Origin: Oidiodendron maius Zn
Lineage: Eukaryota; Ascomycota; Leotiomycetes; Myxotrichaceae
Assembly: GCA_000827325.1 (NCBI GenBank)
Contig: KN832884.1
Location: 160,953 to 224,952 of the forward strand
DNA: 64,000 nucleotides
Direction of reading: 5' to 3'
Below, piece after piece: positions 1-11,601 of this stretch. Under the pieces are notes generated by a model. That model saw only the letters and a list, made by a program, of their open reading frames with translations, made no database searches and had not been told where the DNA came from. Each line of letters starts with the position of its first letter. Within the stretch, counting starts at the first letter, position 1. A program made the translations under genes and the position numbers.

Positions 1-253
1 TGATTAGCTCGTCCGTGACTTGCCCTGGTCCGCAGCCAATGTCTAGGACAAGCGATGCGGAGGAAAATGGATAGACGGCATTGCTCTCCTTGACCATATC
101 TTGGGCGGGAGGAATTCCTGGCCCATTTGCATGAAGTCTCTTGAGCGCGGGGCCAAACTTGCCCCACTCGTCAGAGTTGGCCTCTGAAATGAAGTCGTTA
201 GCCACAATAGTGTACTGTGCAGGGCAACAATGGCGTGTACGTACGAACGCCAT
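1..253 (-). CDS. SAM-dependent methyltransferase, N-terminal part (cut by window edge)
   Basis: The first 84 residues read from an ATG at 253-251 and run off the left edge. Residues about 68-78 read VLDIGCGPGQV, the glycine-rich motif I that binds S-adenosylmethionine in class I methyltransferases. The preceding segment (QYTIVANDFISEAN) resembles the N-terminus of small fungal type-11/12 methyltransferases. The substrate cannot be inferred and the catalytic part is outside the window. It is the outermost member of a run of small-molecule enzymes extending to about 11 kb. The start could lie elsewhere if a 5' intron exists. Confidence 0.75.
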   Translation of the reverse strand, partial: MAFVRTRHCCPAQYTIVANDFISEANSDEWGKFGPALKRLHANGPGIPPAQDMVKESNAVYPFSSASLVLDIGCGPGQVTDELI

Positions 254-2063
254 GTTGAGCCATCTTAAGATCTCTAGTTATTTTTGCTCAGAGCTGAGAA
301 GCGGTGGATGCCAGTTTTAATTCTAAAATGAGGTCACTCAAGGGATAACATTTATCTTTCCCAAGCCCCAGTCATGTTGTACGTACAGTACTACACGACC
401 AATAGTTAGCCGCTTGTCGTGGAGACGAATACGCCCTGTCGCATCACTTTCCTCAAGACAGAAAGTGTTCTGTTGGTTCGGAGACTTTCTCCTCTTCGGC
501 CATTTGGAGAAACTGTTGTTCCGTCTGCCCCCATCCGCCCTCATCCATTCTCACCGATGCACCAGCTTCTCTCAAGATCTTGCCTCATGACATTTCCATA
601 TCTCAACCCAGCCGAATTGGTAGCGAATGATTCCGTGATCTAAATATATAGCAGTTGAGTAGTTTACTATGCGTGGAATTTTTTTTGGATAGAATAGAAA
701 AAAATAGCGAGCATAATTGGCGCTCCAGAATCTCAATCTTCACATTCTGCCTTGTGAAGATTCGCCGGTTGCATTGTGAAGTATGATTCTTAGCCCAACG
801 TATATGTAAAGGCACCTTCGAAGCATGTATGCGCAGCAGGTGAGAATTGCCGGTCACCCGCCCAATCAACGATGGGCAATTACGCATCTTACCAGAAGCT
901 TACTCTTGCTTACAGTCAATCCCTACACCGCAGAATTCGGGAGCGTCGGGATCGGAAGCTTTTAGGACGCCACCCAGTTTATGAATTCGGAAGTACGTGT
1001 AAAAAGCAGAGCTGTTAGCAACAGTCTACTCTTTCCATACGGAAGATTAGAACTGACCCACTCACAATCGATGCAGGTTGAGACCACACTCTGGACCACT
1101 AAGATTTTCTTATATCCGAATGCGTCCCACTACACCAATTTATCTCCCATCCTGGCCCTACCCTCGAAATACGCTGGTATCCCAACTTTTTCTCTCGGCG
1201 CTTGCTGCTCAGTGGATTCACTGTTTCTGTAGCATATTATACTGGACAGCTAGCAATTTTAAGGTTAATTTTGAGGTAAGTATGAGAGGCTTACATCAAG
1301 GTCACTTAAGATACTCTCCCAGGCAGTATGGATGCAGGATATTCATTGGGCAGATAAACCAACTTAGGAGATGCTGAACTGCTATTCAAGAGCTCAAGGG
1401 TTGCCCTGAGATTCGGACTTGGTAGTCGTGCAGCTCGGTTCGTTTTCTACTGTCAAGTGCTACGTGCATCCATTAATACCTTCTTTACATTGAAAATCTA
1501 TGTAAAGAATAGAGTCATACGACAGAGACTACACAATTCATTGATGCCTAGGTTGTGGAGATAGCCAGTATACTACTTGCTGTTTTAGAAAGCGTTTGGT
1601 CCGGATTATAAGCTAAGACACCTCCGGCCTTGCAAAGAACTTACTCATGATATACAAACGGTGGGGCATGTGGGCTTCGACCCATCTGAACACGCAAAAT
1701 CCGTATTCATATCTCTGCTAAGAAAAGATAAACTCTCGATTAGCTCAATATGGATCTCCACGTCTGGGCGCATCGGGGTGGATCGTGTCGGCAAATTTGT
1801 GGATGTCGTATGATCTTATACCCAAAAATGGATGTCTCTGCTTCATACGAGCTCGTGACTTTGTTTGAAAATTCAGATTTGTAAATCCTTCGAGGCAAAC
1901 ATCCTATCGTGGACTGTGATTATACACCCAGTGATGTGTACGATGCATTCGTCATTCCGTTCGGATGGAAGGGGATCCGAAAGAGGCGAAGACAAAGGTA
2001 TAAAGCTCGACTGCAAACTTTCATTCTTCCCGATTTACCTAGCAAGCTTGAACTTACTCCATC
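254..2063. other. 1.8 kb intergenic region, no gene supported
   Basis: AT-leaning stretch between the divergently oriented methyltransferase and catalase genes. Short open frames occur on both strands, but none shows family similarity, good splice signals or consistent codon use. It should contain both promoters. Confidence 0.5.
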
Positions 2064-4543
2064 ATGCGATCCTTCAAGCTCCTCTTGACATTTGTGGCCA
2101 CGGCCTGTGCCACTGGTTGTCCATACATGAGTGGCCAGCTTCGCGCACGCGATGAGAGTTTGGCTAAGCGCCAGACCGAGGGCTCCATTGAAGAGGCAAC
2201 ACTTGCAACTCAAGAATTTCTCGCTCCATTCGAGCTAAACGATGCGGATGTCTACATGACTACGGATTTTGGAGTTCCTATTGACGAGGCAGTGAGTTTG
2301 AAAGTTGGCCCACGTGGGCCAACTCTTTTGGAGGACTTTATTTTCAGACAGAAACTCCAGCGATTTGACCATGAGCGTGTAAGTATCACAATCTACTAGC
2401 GATTGCAATTATAACTACGTGAATAATTTATGCTAAATTTTGAATACCAGATCCCAGAGCGTCCAGTCCATGCGCGAGGAGCGGGTAGGCCACCTTATTC
2501 AATTTTTTAAGACCGAGTTTTTAATTGTATATAGGCGCCTACGGTGTCTTCACCAGTTATGGTGATTTTAGCAACATAACTGCTGCCTCATTCTTGTCCG
2601 AAGCAGGCAAGCAAACGCCAATGTTTACTCGGATGTCTACTGTAATTGGCGAACGTGGAAGCGTGGATACTGCTAGAGATGTTCATGGAATGGCCACTAG
2701 ATTCTACACTGACGAGGGGAATTTCGGTGAGTACTATTCCTCGTTGACTTTGCAACCATGACAAAGATTGTGGGCTGAACTTGTTTTCAGATATCGTCGG
2801 AATCAATACACCGATATTCTTCATTAACGATGCGATTCTCTTCCCCGATCTTATTCATGCTCTCAAACCCAGCCCAGATAATCAAATCCCACAAGCCGCG
2901 ACGGCACATGACTCGGCCTACGACTTCTTCAGCCAAGAGACGAGCGCCTTGAACCTACTTATGATGGTGATGGCAGGGTATGGCCTCCCGCGTTCTTATC
3001 GTCATATGGACGGCCATGGAGTTCATACCTACCGGCTTGTGACCAATGACGGTGCTGTAAAATTGGTCAAGTGGCATTGGACATCATTGCAAGGTAAAGC
3101 GAGCTTGTTGTGGGAAGAAGCTCAGGAAGTTGGTGGTAAAAACTCCGATTTCCATCGCCAAGACATGTGGAACGCCATTGAAGCAGGCATATACCCTGAG
3201 TGGGAAGTAGGTTTTCCCGACAATTGCACTGTACTCGATAGTATACTGACGATTTATTTAAAGCTCGGGGTTCAAATATTTGACGTGGATCAGGAGCTTG
3301 CGTTCGGGTTCGATGTTTTAGATGCGACAAAATTTATCCCAGAGGAAGTTGTTCCAATAACTCCGCTAGGGAAGATGACTTTGAATATGAATCCTAAGAA
3401 CTACTTCGCAGAGACAGAGCAGATAGGAGTAAGTGGAACTGTGACTACCGAGTAGATTTTGAGTCCCACTAACAAAGTGTATAGTTCCAACCTGGACACA
3501 TTGTCCGTGGTATTGACTTTTCAGATGATCCGGTCTTGCAAGGCCGACTCTACTCATATCTCGATGCTCAACTAAATCGATATGGAGGTCCAAACTTTGA
3601 ACAGGCCCCTGTGAATCGTCCTCGTGTTCCTATCCACAACAACAACAGAGACGGCAAGGCTCAAGCTTATATCCCAACCAATATTGCAGCATACTCGCCA
3701 AACACGCTGAATATGGGGTCCCCCATGGAGGCCAATCAAACTGTTGGAAACGGATTCTTTACTTCTCCACGATATGTTTCTGGAGAACTCACTCGCGCTT
3801 TATCTCCAACCTTTGCAGACCACTGGAGTCAGCCGCGCATGGTGTGGAACTCTCTTTCACCGGCGGAACAGCAGATCGCAGTCAATGCGCTTCGTTTTGA
3901 GACATCGCATATTGTTTCCACGACTGTTAGGCAGAACTTTGTTAATCAGATGAATCTTATCGACCATGATTTGGCTCTGAGGGTGGCACAGGTCCTGGTG
4001 GACGTGACAGTTCCTCCTCTAGACAACACTTACTACAACGACAATAAGACCTCCTATATCTCGATTTTCAGCAATCCACTGCCCACAATTCAAGGGCTTA
4101 ATTTCGGCATCTTAGCATCGGTTTATTCCAACCAATCTATGTCCCAAGCCATGGCTCTAAGCAAGCAATTCGCAGAGCTTGGTCTCTTCGTCAGCGTGGT
4201 AGGAGAAACCCTTGTTCCGGGCGTAAACCTCACGTATTCCGCCGTCGATGCCATTGACTTTGACGGCTTGGTCATTACTCCTGGCTCGGAAAGCATCTTC
4301 CAGAACGGAACGTCTCCTCTATACCCTCTCGGTCGTCCGCTGGAAACATTGCAGAGCGCATACGTTTTCGGAAAGCCCGTGGGAGCATTGGGAAGCGCCA
4401 GCTCGGTATTCCAGCTAGTGGGAATCACAGAGAGGCCTGGAGTTTACCTGCAAAATAACACGGCAGCATTGCTATCTGATTTCGAGGCTGGATTAAAGAC
4501 TTTCAAGTTCCTTGATCGGTTCCCACTGGACCCGACCGCATAA
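2064..4543 (+). CDS. secreted large-subunit heme catalase with altered distal Asn
   Basis: Exons 2064-2378, 2451-2484, 2535-2726, 2791-3206, 3264-3428 and 3485-4543 join in phase to 726 residues, the usual size of fungal large-subunit (CatB/Cat-3-like) catalases. These degrade H2O2 to water and oxygen. A hydrophobic signal peptide ([11 protein letters not shown]) indicates secretion. The distal His is H112 in VHARGAGA, the accompanying Ser is S151 (RMSTV), and the proximal heme ligand Tyr is Y399 with R395 (RLYSYLDAQ). A C-terminal flavodoxin/class-I-GATase-like domain typical of large catalases follows from about residue 540. The oddity is residue 185. The family motif VGNN reads VGIN, so the distal Asn (Asn148 in human numbering, 73 residues after the His here as there) is Ile. 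Family assignment is certain; full catalytic activity is not. Confidence 0.95.
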
Positions 4544-4796
4544 GTGGTTGATTGGAGTCTCCAAATTCGAAATGCCGACAAATCAATAATAGGGAATGAA
4601 GCAGTACCATACAAATTTCAAATAATATAGAGAAGCTCTCCAGATATTAATAAATACATTTGTTTAGATATGACTAGCTAAGAGTGACCGCGATCAACTG
4701 GCTTTGCCGCCTTTCGGAATCTAGCCGAGGTTGTATCATAAAGTCAGTATTGGCACTGTAACACTTTCCAACCTTCACGTACAGCTCTCCAACTCA

Positions 4797-5701
4797 ATGC
4801 TTGCCACGCAGAAGCTCCCTGTCTGTCATAAGTATCACCGATTATCGTTCCAGAGCAGTATCATCCGAACGTGCAGTTCTCAGCTGCCGGCAATTGCACG
4901 ACGTATGATGAGTTCCAAGCCCACTTCAGAGCAGATACAGGCTCTCCAAAAGTTCACTGCCTGCGATGTCTCTGATGCTCTTGTCAGGCTCAAAGTTCCG
5001 AACTGTGGTTTTCTCCCTGATCTGAATCTATATTCTCCTACATCCACCCCTCCTGGATCTTGTATTACTATTGCGCCGGCGTCTACTCTACTTCTCGTTC
5101 CGAAAACTGCGACAGATCTTTCTGCCTATCCTGCAGCAAACATACCTCAGGGCAAGCACTGGGTGGATCTTACCCAGCCGGAGACGATTGTAGTAATTAG
5201 CCAGCCGAAAGGCCAGATATGCGCCGCCATTGGCGGAATCATGGCACTGCGGATGAAAATGCTCAATGCTGTGGGAGTAATCTCACACGGACGGGTGAGA
5301 GATGTTGAGGAGCTGAGAGAAACTGAGCTACCCGTAAGACCATGCCATTTCGGATTTATGTTTTTATGTCCTTGATTGTTACGTTTCTGGGCATTCCCAT
5401 ATTCCTGATTAGTATTAATGGCAATGCACAGATCTGGGCGAGAGGCACGGCTATCACTGGAACGGGTGCTGAAGCTAAACCTCACGCCGTCCAAGTTCGT
5501 CTCGACCTTGATGGAACCATTGTGAACCCAGGCGACTTGGTTTTTAGCGACGCAGTAAATGGCGTCGTCGTGATTCCCCAGGACAAAGTTGCTGAGGTGA
5601 TATCAATGCTACCAGCACTTATTGAGGCGGATGATCGAGTGAAAGAAGAAGTCAGGAAGGGAATGACAGTTCAAGAAGCATTTAAGAAGCATAGAGAGTG
5701 A
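4797..5701 (+). CDS. RraA-like / HMG-CHA aldolase-family protein
   Basis: Two exons, 4797-5333 and 5432-5701, joined at LP/IWARG. The protein belongs to the RraA-like superfamily. Members include class II 4-hydroxy-4-methyl-2-oxoglutarate/oxaloacetate aldolases and a bacterial RNase E inhibitor. The metal/substrate signature GVISHGRVRDVEEL (G-x-x-R-D) is present, and so is a GDLVFSDAVNGVVVIP segment typical of the family. The start is uncertain. An in-frame ATG lies at 4731, one at 4797 gives a basic, Ser/Arg-rich leader resembling a mitochondrial presequence, and a tandem ATG at 4905/4908 would give the bare domain. It ends tail-to-tail with the P450 gene only 110 bp away. Fungal members are mostly uncharacterised; an aldolase or decarboxylase role is inference. 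Confidence 0.88.
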
Positions 5702-5811
5702 ATGTATTGGATGTGTTGGAAGTCGGACACCACTATGTAAATAATTTGGCCAACCAGGGATATTTCAGTTTGGCAATAAAGCTTATTTGATTTGCAACTA
5801 CGATAACTAGT

Positions 5812-7517
5812 TTAAGGAGTGATGGCTCTTTCAATTTTCAAAATAAGCCTATTGCTTCTCGGTCCGCATGTATAGCCATCGGTCTGCTCAATGCCTTCAT
5901 CATCCACCACGTATGTCCTGAAGTTTGTATACACAGCGGCTATAACCAGTTTGATTTCTGTTAAGTGTCAGCTACCACGCATCTCTGGCTCAACGTCTAG
6001 AAAGGCCGAATCACGTACCGTGCATAGCAAAATTACTTCCAATGCACATCCTTCCCCCGCTGCTGAAAGCCCAAAACCAACGATCCCGCTCCTTTTTCTG
6101 CTCCGCACTATAGCCGTTCTGATCATCCATCCACCGTGTATAATCGAATTTATCTGGATCGGGATAGATATTCGGATTCCGATGCACGCTATGTGCCTGA
6201 GCGCCGACTCTGACTCCTCCAGGAATACTATATGAACCCAGAGTACAGGAGGGATATGGTGTCATGCGAGGTTGTCCGCCAGGAATCGCGGCGTGGAGCC
6301 GTAGTGTTTCCATGACCACGGCGTGAAGAATGGGCAGGGCATCTAAATCTTTAGAATTCGGAAGACTGCGAGTGGATTCAGAGGGTGACAGAGAAAGAGC
6401 ATGCAGCTCCGCTCGGAGGGCGTCCTGCAGAGATGCGTCCCGAGATAACTCCCAGGACAAATATGTAAGGGTAATTGCTGAAGTCTCATGGCCAGCGGCA
6501 AGTTGGTCTATCATTTCACTTGAAATGCTGAGCTCTGGATACTTCAACAGTGTATTGGTGAGTACGGAGTCGTCTCCTTTTATCGTCCCTTCTTTCTCCA
6601 TTCCACTTAACAGGGCTTTCATGACTACAGGCTCGTTGGCAATATCTTTTTCATCTGCAGCAGAAGTCTTGAGGTACTCTACCGTTGCATCGCAACGATC
6701 TTTCGTCCAAGCTTCAAGCTCTCTATTGGCGCGATCAACCCATAGAGGGACTAGATGAATGCCAAAGAACTTGAGAAAGCGAGTAAGGCGTGGAAGTTCT
6801 TGCGTAAAGTAGGGATATGTTTTGCGAATATAATACAGATGGAGCCAATGCTGGCGATTATCCACATCTCTGAGAAAGTTACTGCCATTCTTCAGTCCAA
6901 ATTGATATGCGGTAATGAAATCCATCGCCGTGGCATTCCATGTTTCATGGATGTCAATACCGGACTCAACAAAGGTCGAAGATGCGAGGAATGGCAGCAG
7001 CCTATCATATAGTATGATCTCAGCCTGCCGTGCTAGTACTGGGGATGCATGTAACATAGACTTGGAGTAAACATTGGACATCATCCGCTTGCGGGCAGAA
7101 TGTGGTCGAGAGTGCCAGGACGAGAACATGCACGGTACGCTTTGACAAGGACAGTCAGTAACTAAGGAGTATTTGTATCGGGGCAAGTTACCCATAGTTG
7201 TCAAAAATCGAATACCAATCCCCCTTCTCGAATCCACCTCCATATACTATTCTCAGTCCGGTAAGATCGTTGACGCTGATCTCGTTTGGGCCTAAACGGA
7301 TGACAGGTCCTAATCTCAGATGCGCTGCATGGAGTTCGCGATTTTCTCGCCGACGATATCTTATCCACAGAATCCAGAGAGGAGAAAAAGGCGCAGACCA
7401 GTGCGCACTTGGGACCTTTGCTAAGGGAGATAGAAACGCGGGACTGATGACGAATTTATAGAAAGCGAGGGGTACGAGAGCTCCAGCAACTATGACCGGA
7501 ATGTTCAGTGGTAGCAT
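5812..7517 (-). CDS. cytochrome P450 monooxygenase (first of two)
   Basis: Exons (minus, 5' to 3') 7517-7192, 7139-6019 and 5957-5812 join in phase to 530 residues, normal for a microsomal fungal P450. An N-terminal hydrophobic anchor comes first. The I-helix oxygen-activation motif AGHETSA, the K-helix ETLR (METLRLH) and the heme-binding loop FSSGGRMCIG (Cys near residue 474) follow. The last exon supplies the terminal beta-region after FAMHE. All key residues are intact. The substrate is unknown; the neighbourhood (catalase, RraA-like, aldo/keto reductase, OCD-like) suggests specialised metabolism. Confidence 0.95.
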
Positions 7518-8031
7518 TATGAATCAAAACAGCTTTAAACCGAACGTCTATGAAAGAACGAAAATTTAACGTTCGGGCTTCTAAGTGCAGTTGTAGCCCT
7601 TGTTGTTTGTGCGTTTGGATATAGTGTTTAAGGGAGAAGATAGCGGAACGAACGAAAGTGGGGGTAATACTAGCTTCATGTCCTCTCGCTCCTCGGTTTG
7701 GGCCGTATTTTCGCTCTTGGCCCAAGGTATCGAGGATGTGATGATTGGCGTGGAAAAAAAAAGAAAGACAGAAAAAAAAAGAACCTCTGTGTTGATTTCT
7801 TGGACTTGTTTTTGTCAGTGGTCTTCGTAACGGTGGAGCAGGGTAAAGAGTGATCAGCAGTTTAATCTGACATCATTCCTGATAGTGGAATGTCCGTCCT
7901 AGATGTCGATACCTCTCCATAACAAATGCGTGAACAATGAAAATATACACATATTCTGATTAAAATTCAAGCCGTATGGACTTCGTGGAAATGCAGCATG
8001 GTATTTCATCCTATTTTACTACTGCTGCTTT
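7518..8031. promoter_or_regulatory. promoter region of the first P450 and 3' flank of the aldo/keto reductase
   Basis: 514 bp without a supported gene, including A-rich runs near 7757-7785. By position it must carry the P450 promoter. No binding site is identifiable with confidence. Confidence 0.4.
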
Positions 8032-9172
8032 CTAGTAACCTTGAACTGTTTTTGGCGCATAACTCTCCTCCAAGTAAGCAATATCTTCCGCAGTCAACTT
8101 GCCCGAGCCTGCGAATTGCACCGCGGAAACCGCCTGGTCAATTCTGTCTGTGCTATTGAGCCCGATGATCGGGTTGACCGAGTCCTTGCTCAAACACCAA
8201 GCGGTGGCAATCGTGGTCATTGACACACCGTGTTTCTTGGCGATCTCTTCGACGCGTCCTATGATCGACTCATCAATCTTGGTCTCCCTGCTTCGGATCA
8301 TGTACTTCAGCATGTTATCGGTAGCCTCACGGGTCGAGGTCCGCTCATTAAATGGCCGGGCGAGTGCCCCTCGAGCGATGGGAGACCAGGGGATCAAGCC
8401 TATACCCGTATCTCGGCAATATGGGATCATTTCGCGTTCTGTTGGATGAATTAGCAGCATTGACGGACAGGTGCTTGGTGGCAAGAGCACAGATACCTTC
8501 TTCGCGATAAAGCAGGTTGTAGTAATTCTGCATCGAGATGAACTTATGCCAGCCATTCTTCTCGGCGATGTTCTGCAGAGCCTGGAATTCCCATGCCGCC
8601 ATCTATCATACGTGAGTGCCGAGTTCTATCTTCCTTTGGAAAATACTTACACTGCTAGCACCTATGTAACGAACCTTACCACTCTCAACAATGTCGTTCA
8701 AGGCCCTCATGATCTCCTCTCTCGGCGTGTCCCGATCCAGCCGATGAATCTGTAAGACATCGATATAGGTCCCGAGACGAGCGACACTTCGCTCCACGGC
8801 ATCGAAGATGTGTTTCCTGCTCAAGCCAGCCAGATTGACCAACTCTCTGTCGTTATAATTGGACTGGTCAAACGGCATCTGCTTGCCCTCCAGATTAACG
8901 CCAAAATAACACTTGCTGAGAATGACAACCTTGCTTCGGGGAATGTTATACTCCTTGAGCGCCTTGCCGATAATCTCTTCCGAACGGCCGTGAGAGTATA
9001 TGTCAGCCGTATCCCACGTGTTGATGCCCACATCGAATGCATGTTTGAGGAGAGGCAGAGCAGCGTCCTCATTCAAAACCCATTCCTGCCACTGCGAACT
9101 TCCGTACGACATACACCCGAGAACAACCTTGGAGATTTTCAGGCCAGACTTCCCCAGACGAACGTACTCCAT
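8032..9172 (-). CDS. aldo/keto reductase
   Basis: Exons 9172-8651, 8602-8497 and 8438-8032 join in phase to 344 residues with all GT-AG introns. The N-terminus ([20 protein letters not shown]) and WDTADIYS segment are typical of NADPH-dependent aldo/keto reductases of the fungal group that includes versiconal-hemiacetal-acetate reductase and yeast Csh1-type aryl-alcohol dehydrogenases. The catalytic tetrad is visible: Asp and Tyr in DTADIY, Lys in ILSKCYF and His in LQIHRLD. It is expressed divergently from the OCD-like gene across 468 bp. It likely reduces an aldehyde or ketone; the substrate is unknown. Confidence 0.95.
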
Positions 9173-9640
9173 ATTGGACTTGCTAGCAGAGAACCTTGAA
9201 GACGTGTTTTGATTGTCTTCTCGATCTGTCGGATGAATCCACGAAGGATATCAATGATTGAGCAGAAAGGGCGTCTTAAATTTCAAGGAACAAGCGGGAG
9301 TAGAATGGGGGCTTTATAGACAGAATATCTCTATTAATAAATATTTACGGGTCATATTAAACCTACCATCTCCCGTCGGAGATATGCCCCCTCCCTCCAG
9401 TCAAAGTCCGAAAACCCCCGCCAAAATGGATTACCTCGGCCACCGTATGCCATGTCCGGGTTCCCATTCGAGACATCCAGACGCATCACATCGTTGTCGG
9501 ATAACTCTTCGCAGACAAGACTCTCACGTTAACTCCGGAGCCTGCATTAGTAATTACGCATTCCGTGACTCAGACTGTGATGAGAGAGGCACGTTGACTA
9601 AGGTTGTACTGGGGTAAAATAGAATAGGGTTGGATCCATC
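9173..9640. promoter_or_regulatory. divergent promoter, aldo/keto reductase and OCD-family gene
   Basis: 468 bp between two start codons facing away from each other. A short shared promoter suggests co-regulation, but I see no recognisable operator. Confidence 0.45.
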
Positions 9641-11232
9641 ATGCCTCCCCTCACAATTCTGTCGGACTCGGATGTCAAGAGGATCCTGCATAGTCTCACA
9701 AAGAGTGAGATAGAGGGATTGCAGCAAGCGCTGCGGAAATCTCTGAGTGATTACTCCACGGCGAAGCTGAGCGAGGATGAGTACGCTCTCACCCAGCCAG
9801 AGCGGACGGTCATCGAATCCGAAAAGTCGAACGGGAAGTCGACGACTCTTTTTATGCCGTCGACAAGTGCCGAGGGTCTGGGGCTGAAAGGTAAGGTTAA
9901 TTCATTTTCCACGAAGGCAGAGTTTGCCGCCATATCATTCCCATCATTGTCATTATCCACATCAGATGCTGACATCTCACCAGTTGTCACTCTCCCCACT
10001 GCTGGGAGTATTGGAAATGCCACTCCTCAAGGGGCTATCACGATTATGGAAAACGATGGCAGGCCAATTGGCTTCATTAATGCTGAAGAGCTCACTGCAT
10101 TTCGGACCGCCCTGGCATCTTCTCTCCTGATGACCCGGCGATCGAAGGTGAAGACGGTGACGGTGTTCGGGGCCGGAAAGCAAGCGTACGTGGTTATGTC
10201 CAGCGTGCCGATTCTCGTCTGAAGCTCGACTGACGAGTGTAGATACTGGCATGTACGGCTCGCCCTTCTTCTCCACGGGCCAACCATTCGACATGTATAC
10301 ATGATAAATCACGAGTTCAGCACCCGAGCGAAGGACTTTTTCAAGAGCCTGTTAGGTGTGGACATGGAGATCAAGAAGAGGGAAGGATGGTAAGTTTTCC
10401 ATCCACATCCTATCCTCCTCATCCGGCTCCTCTCCTGACATTCTCCAGGTCCGAGACAAAGTTCAACATGCTGGCCGAAAACTACAGCGAGTACAGCCGA
10501 CTGTTGAAACAGCAAGTCCGCGACGCCGACTTGATATTCTGCATGACGCCCAGCACCAAACCGCTCTTCCACCACGAGATCCTCACCAAGCCCAGTGGCC
10601 GGCTGAAAGCACGCCTGATCATTGCCGTCGGCAGCTACAAGAAGGACATGATCGAACTCCCGCACGAGATCATCCAGCAGGCCGTCAAGGTCCACGGGCA
10701 CGGAGGCCATATCCGCAAGCGGGCGGAAGAGGGAGGCGTCATTCTCGTCGACAATATGAAATGCCTAGAAGAGACAGGGGAGCTGACGCGGGCGGGTCTG
10801 GAGGCGCATCATGTGGTTGAGATCGGGGAGATCATCATGCTGGATGACCAATTTGCGCATGAGGAGGACGAGTCAGCGATCGAGGATGAGGAGTTGCGAG
10901 CGTCGATTGATGGGTTGGATATTAATAGGAACAGTTTGGCGCAGGCGTTGAAAAATGAGGGGGGGTCGCGCTCGCGAGCGTCGTCGAGGAGTAGTTCGTT
11001 TTCAAGTTTGTCAAGACGGTCGTCGTCGCTACTAGGTCGAAAGCCGCAATCCTCGGATTTGGCTGCTGTGAGGAAGGAGAGCAAGGATGGGGAGCAGATG
11101 AGTAGGTGGTTGAGCAAAGGCAACGTGATATACAAGTCTGTGGGCCTTGGCGTGATGGATTTGTGTGTCGGGGGTGAGATTGTGCGGATGGCTAGAGAGA
11201 AGGGGGTTGGCACCACTCTCAATGACTTTTGA
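9641..11232 (+). CDS. ornithine cyclodeaminase / mu-crystallin family protein
   Basis: Exons 9641-9890, 9984-10185, 10243-10389 and 10449-11232 join in phase to 460 residues. The joins restore the family segments GLGLKVVTLP (substrate Lys region) and GAGKQAYWHVRL (Rossmann NAD-binding loop). Family members deaminate or reduce amino/imino acids, for example ornithine to proline; fungal PrnX-type members are poorly characterised. Beyond the Rossmann fold, an acidic stretch (about residues 330-360) and a Ser/Arg-rich low-complexity segment (about 370-410) are inserted before the conserved C-terminal helix (GLGVMDLCVGGEIVRMA). This makes it about 100 residues longer than bacterial enzymes. It is convergent with the carbonic anhydrase gene. 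Confidence 0.9.
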
Positions 11233-11601
11233 AATCTATCTGGGAATTGACGATACTTTGTCTAGTACTGGAACGGGGCCGGCTTATGCCATAGAGTAGA
11301 GCTTGTTTGATGACGAAGAAATGCATCACGACATTTTCGTGAATGAATAACAAACAAGAGGAACGGAGCAATTCTCCGAAACAGGAGATTAGGGATTCAA
11401 TCCCAACATGGGATACGTGTTACTCTCTTCTATGCTCTACCCACTGTGTAGTGATCCTCAGCTCTTGAAATATGTTGAACTTCTGCCTCGTGTGAACTCT
11501 GCTCCTGTTAACGCTTCTTTATCCACAAACCATTTCCTCTAAGGTATTCTATCCCTCTATCCAAATACAATCAAGCCGCCCACTCATGATCTATCATTCA
11601 C
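11233..11601. other. 369 bp convergent intergenic region
   Basis: 3' flanks of the OCD-like and carbonic anhydrase genes. No gene or structured element is recognised. Confidence 0.4.

Noticed and set aside
1078-1377. 99-codon open frame with a hydrophobic stretch (PYPRNTLVSQLFLSAL), conceivably a remnant of a membrane enzyme
   Set aside because: Similarity is vague and would need a frameshift to continue. No splice signals or downstream exons support it.
11385-11412. tRNA T-arm-like stem (GGGATTCAATCCC)
   Set aside because: No matching acceptor, D or anticodon arms can be built around it.
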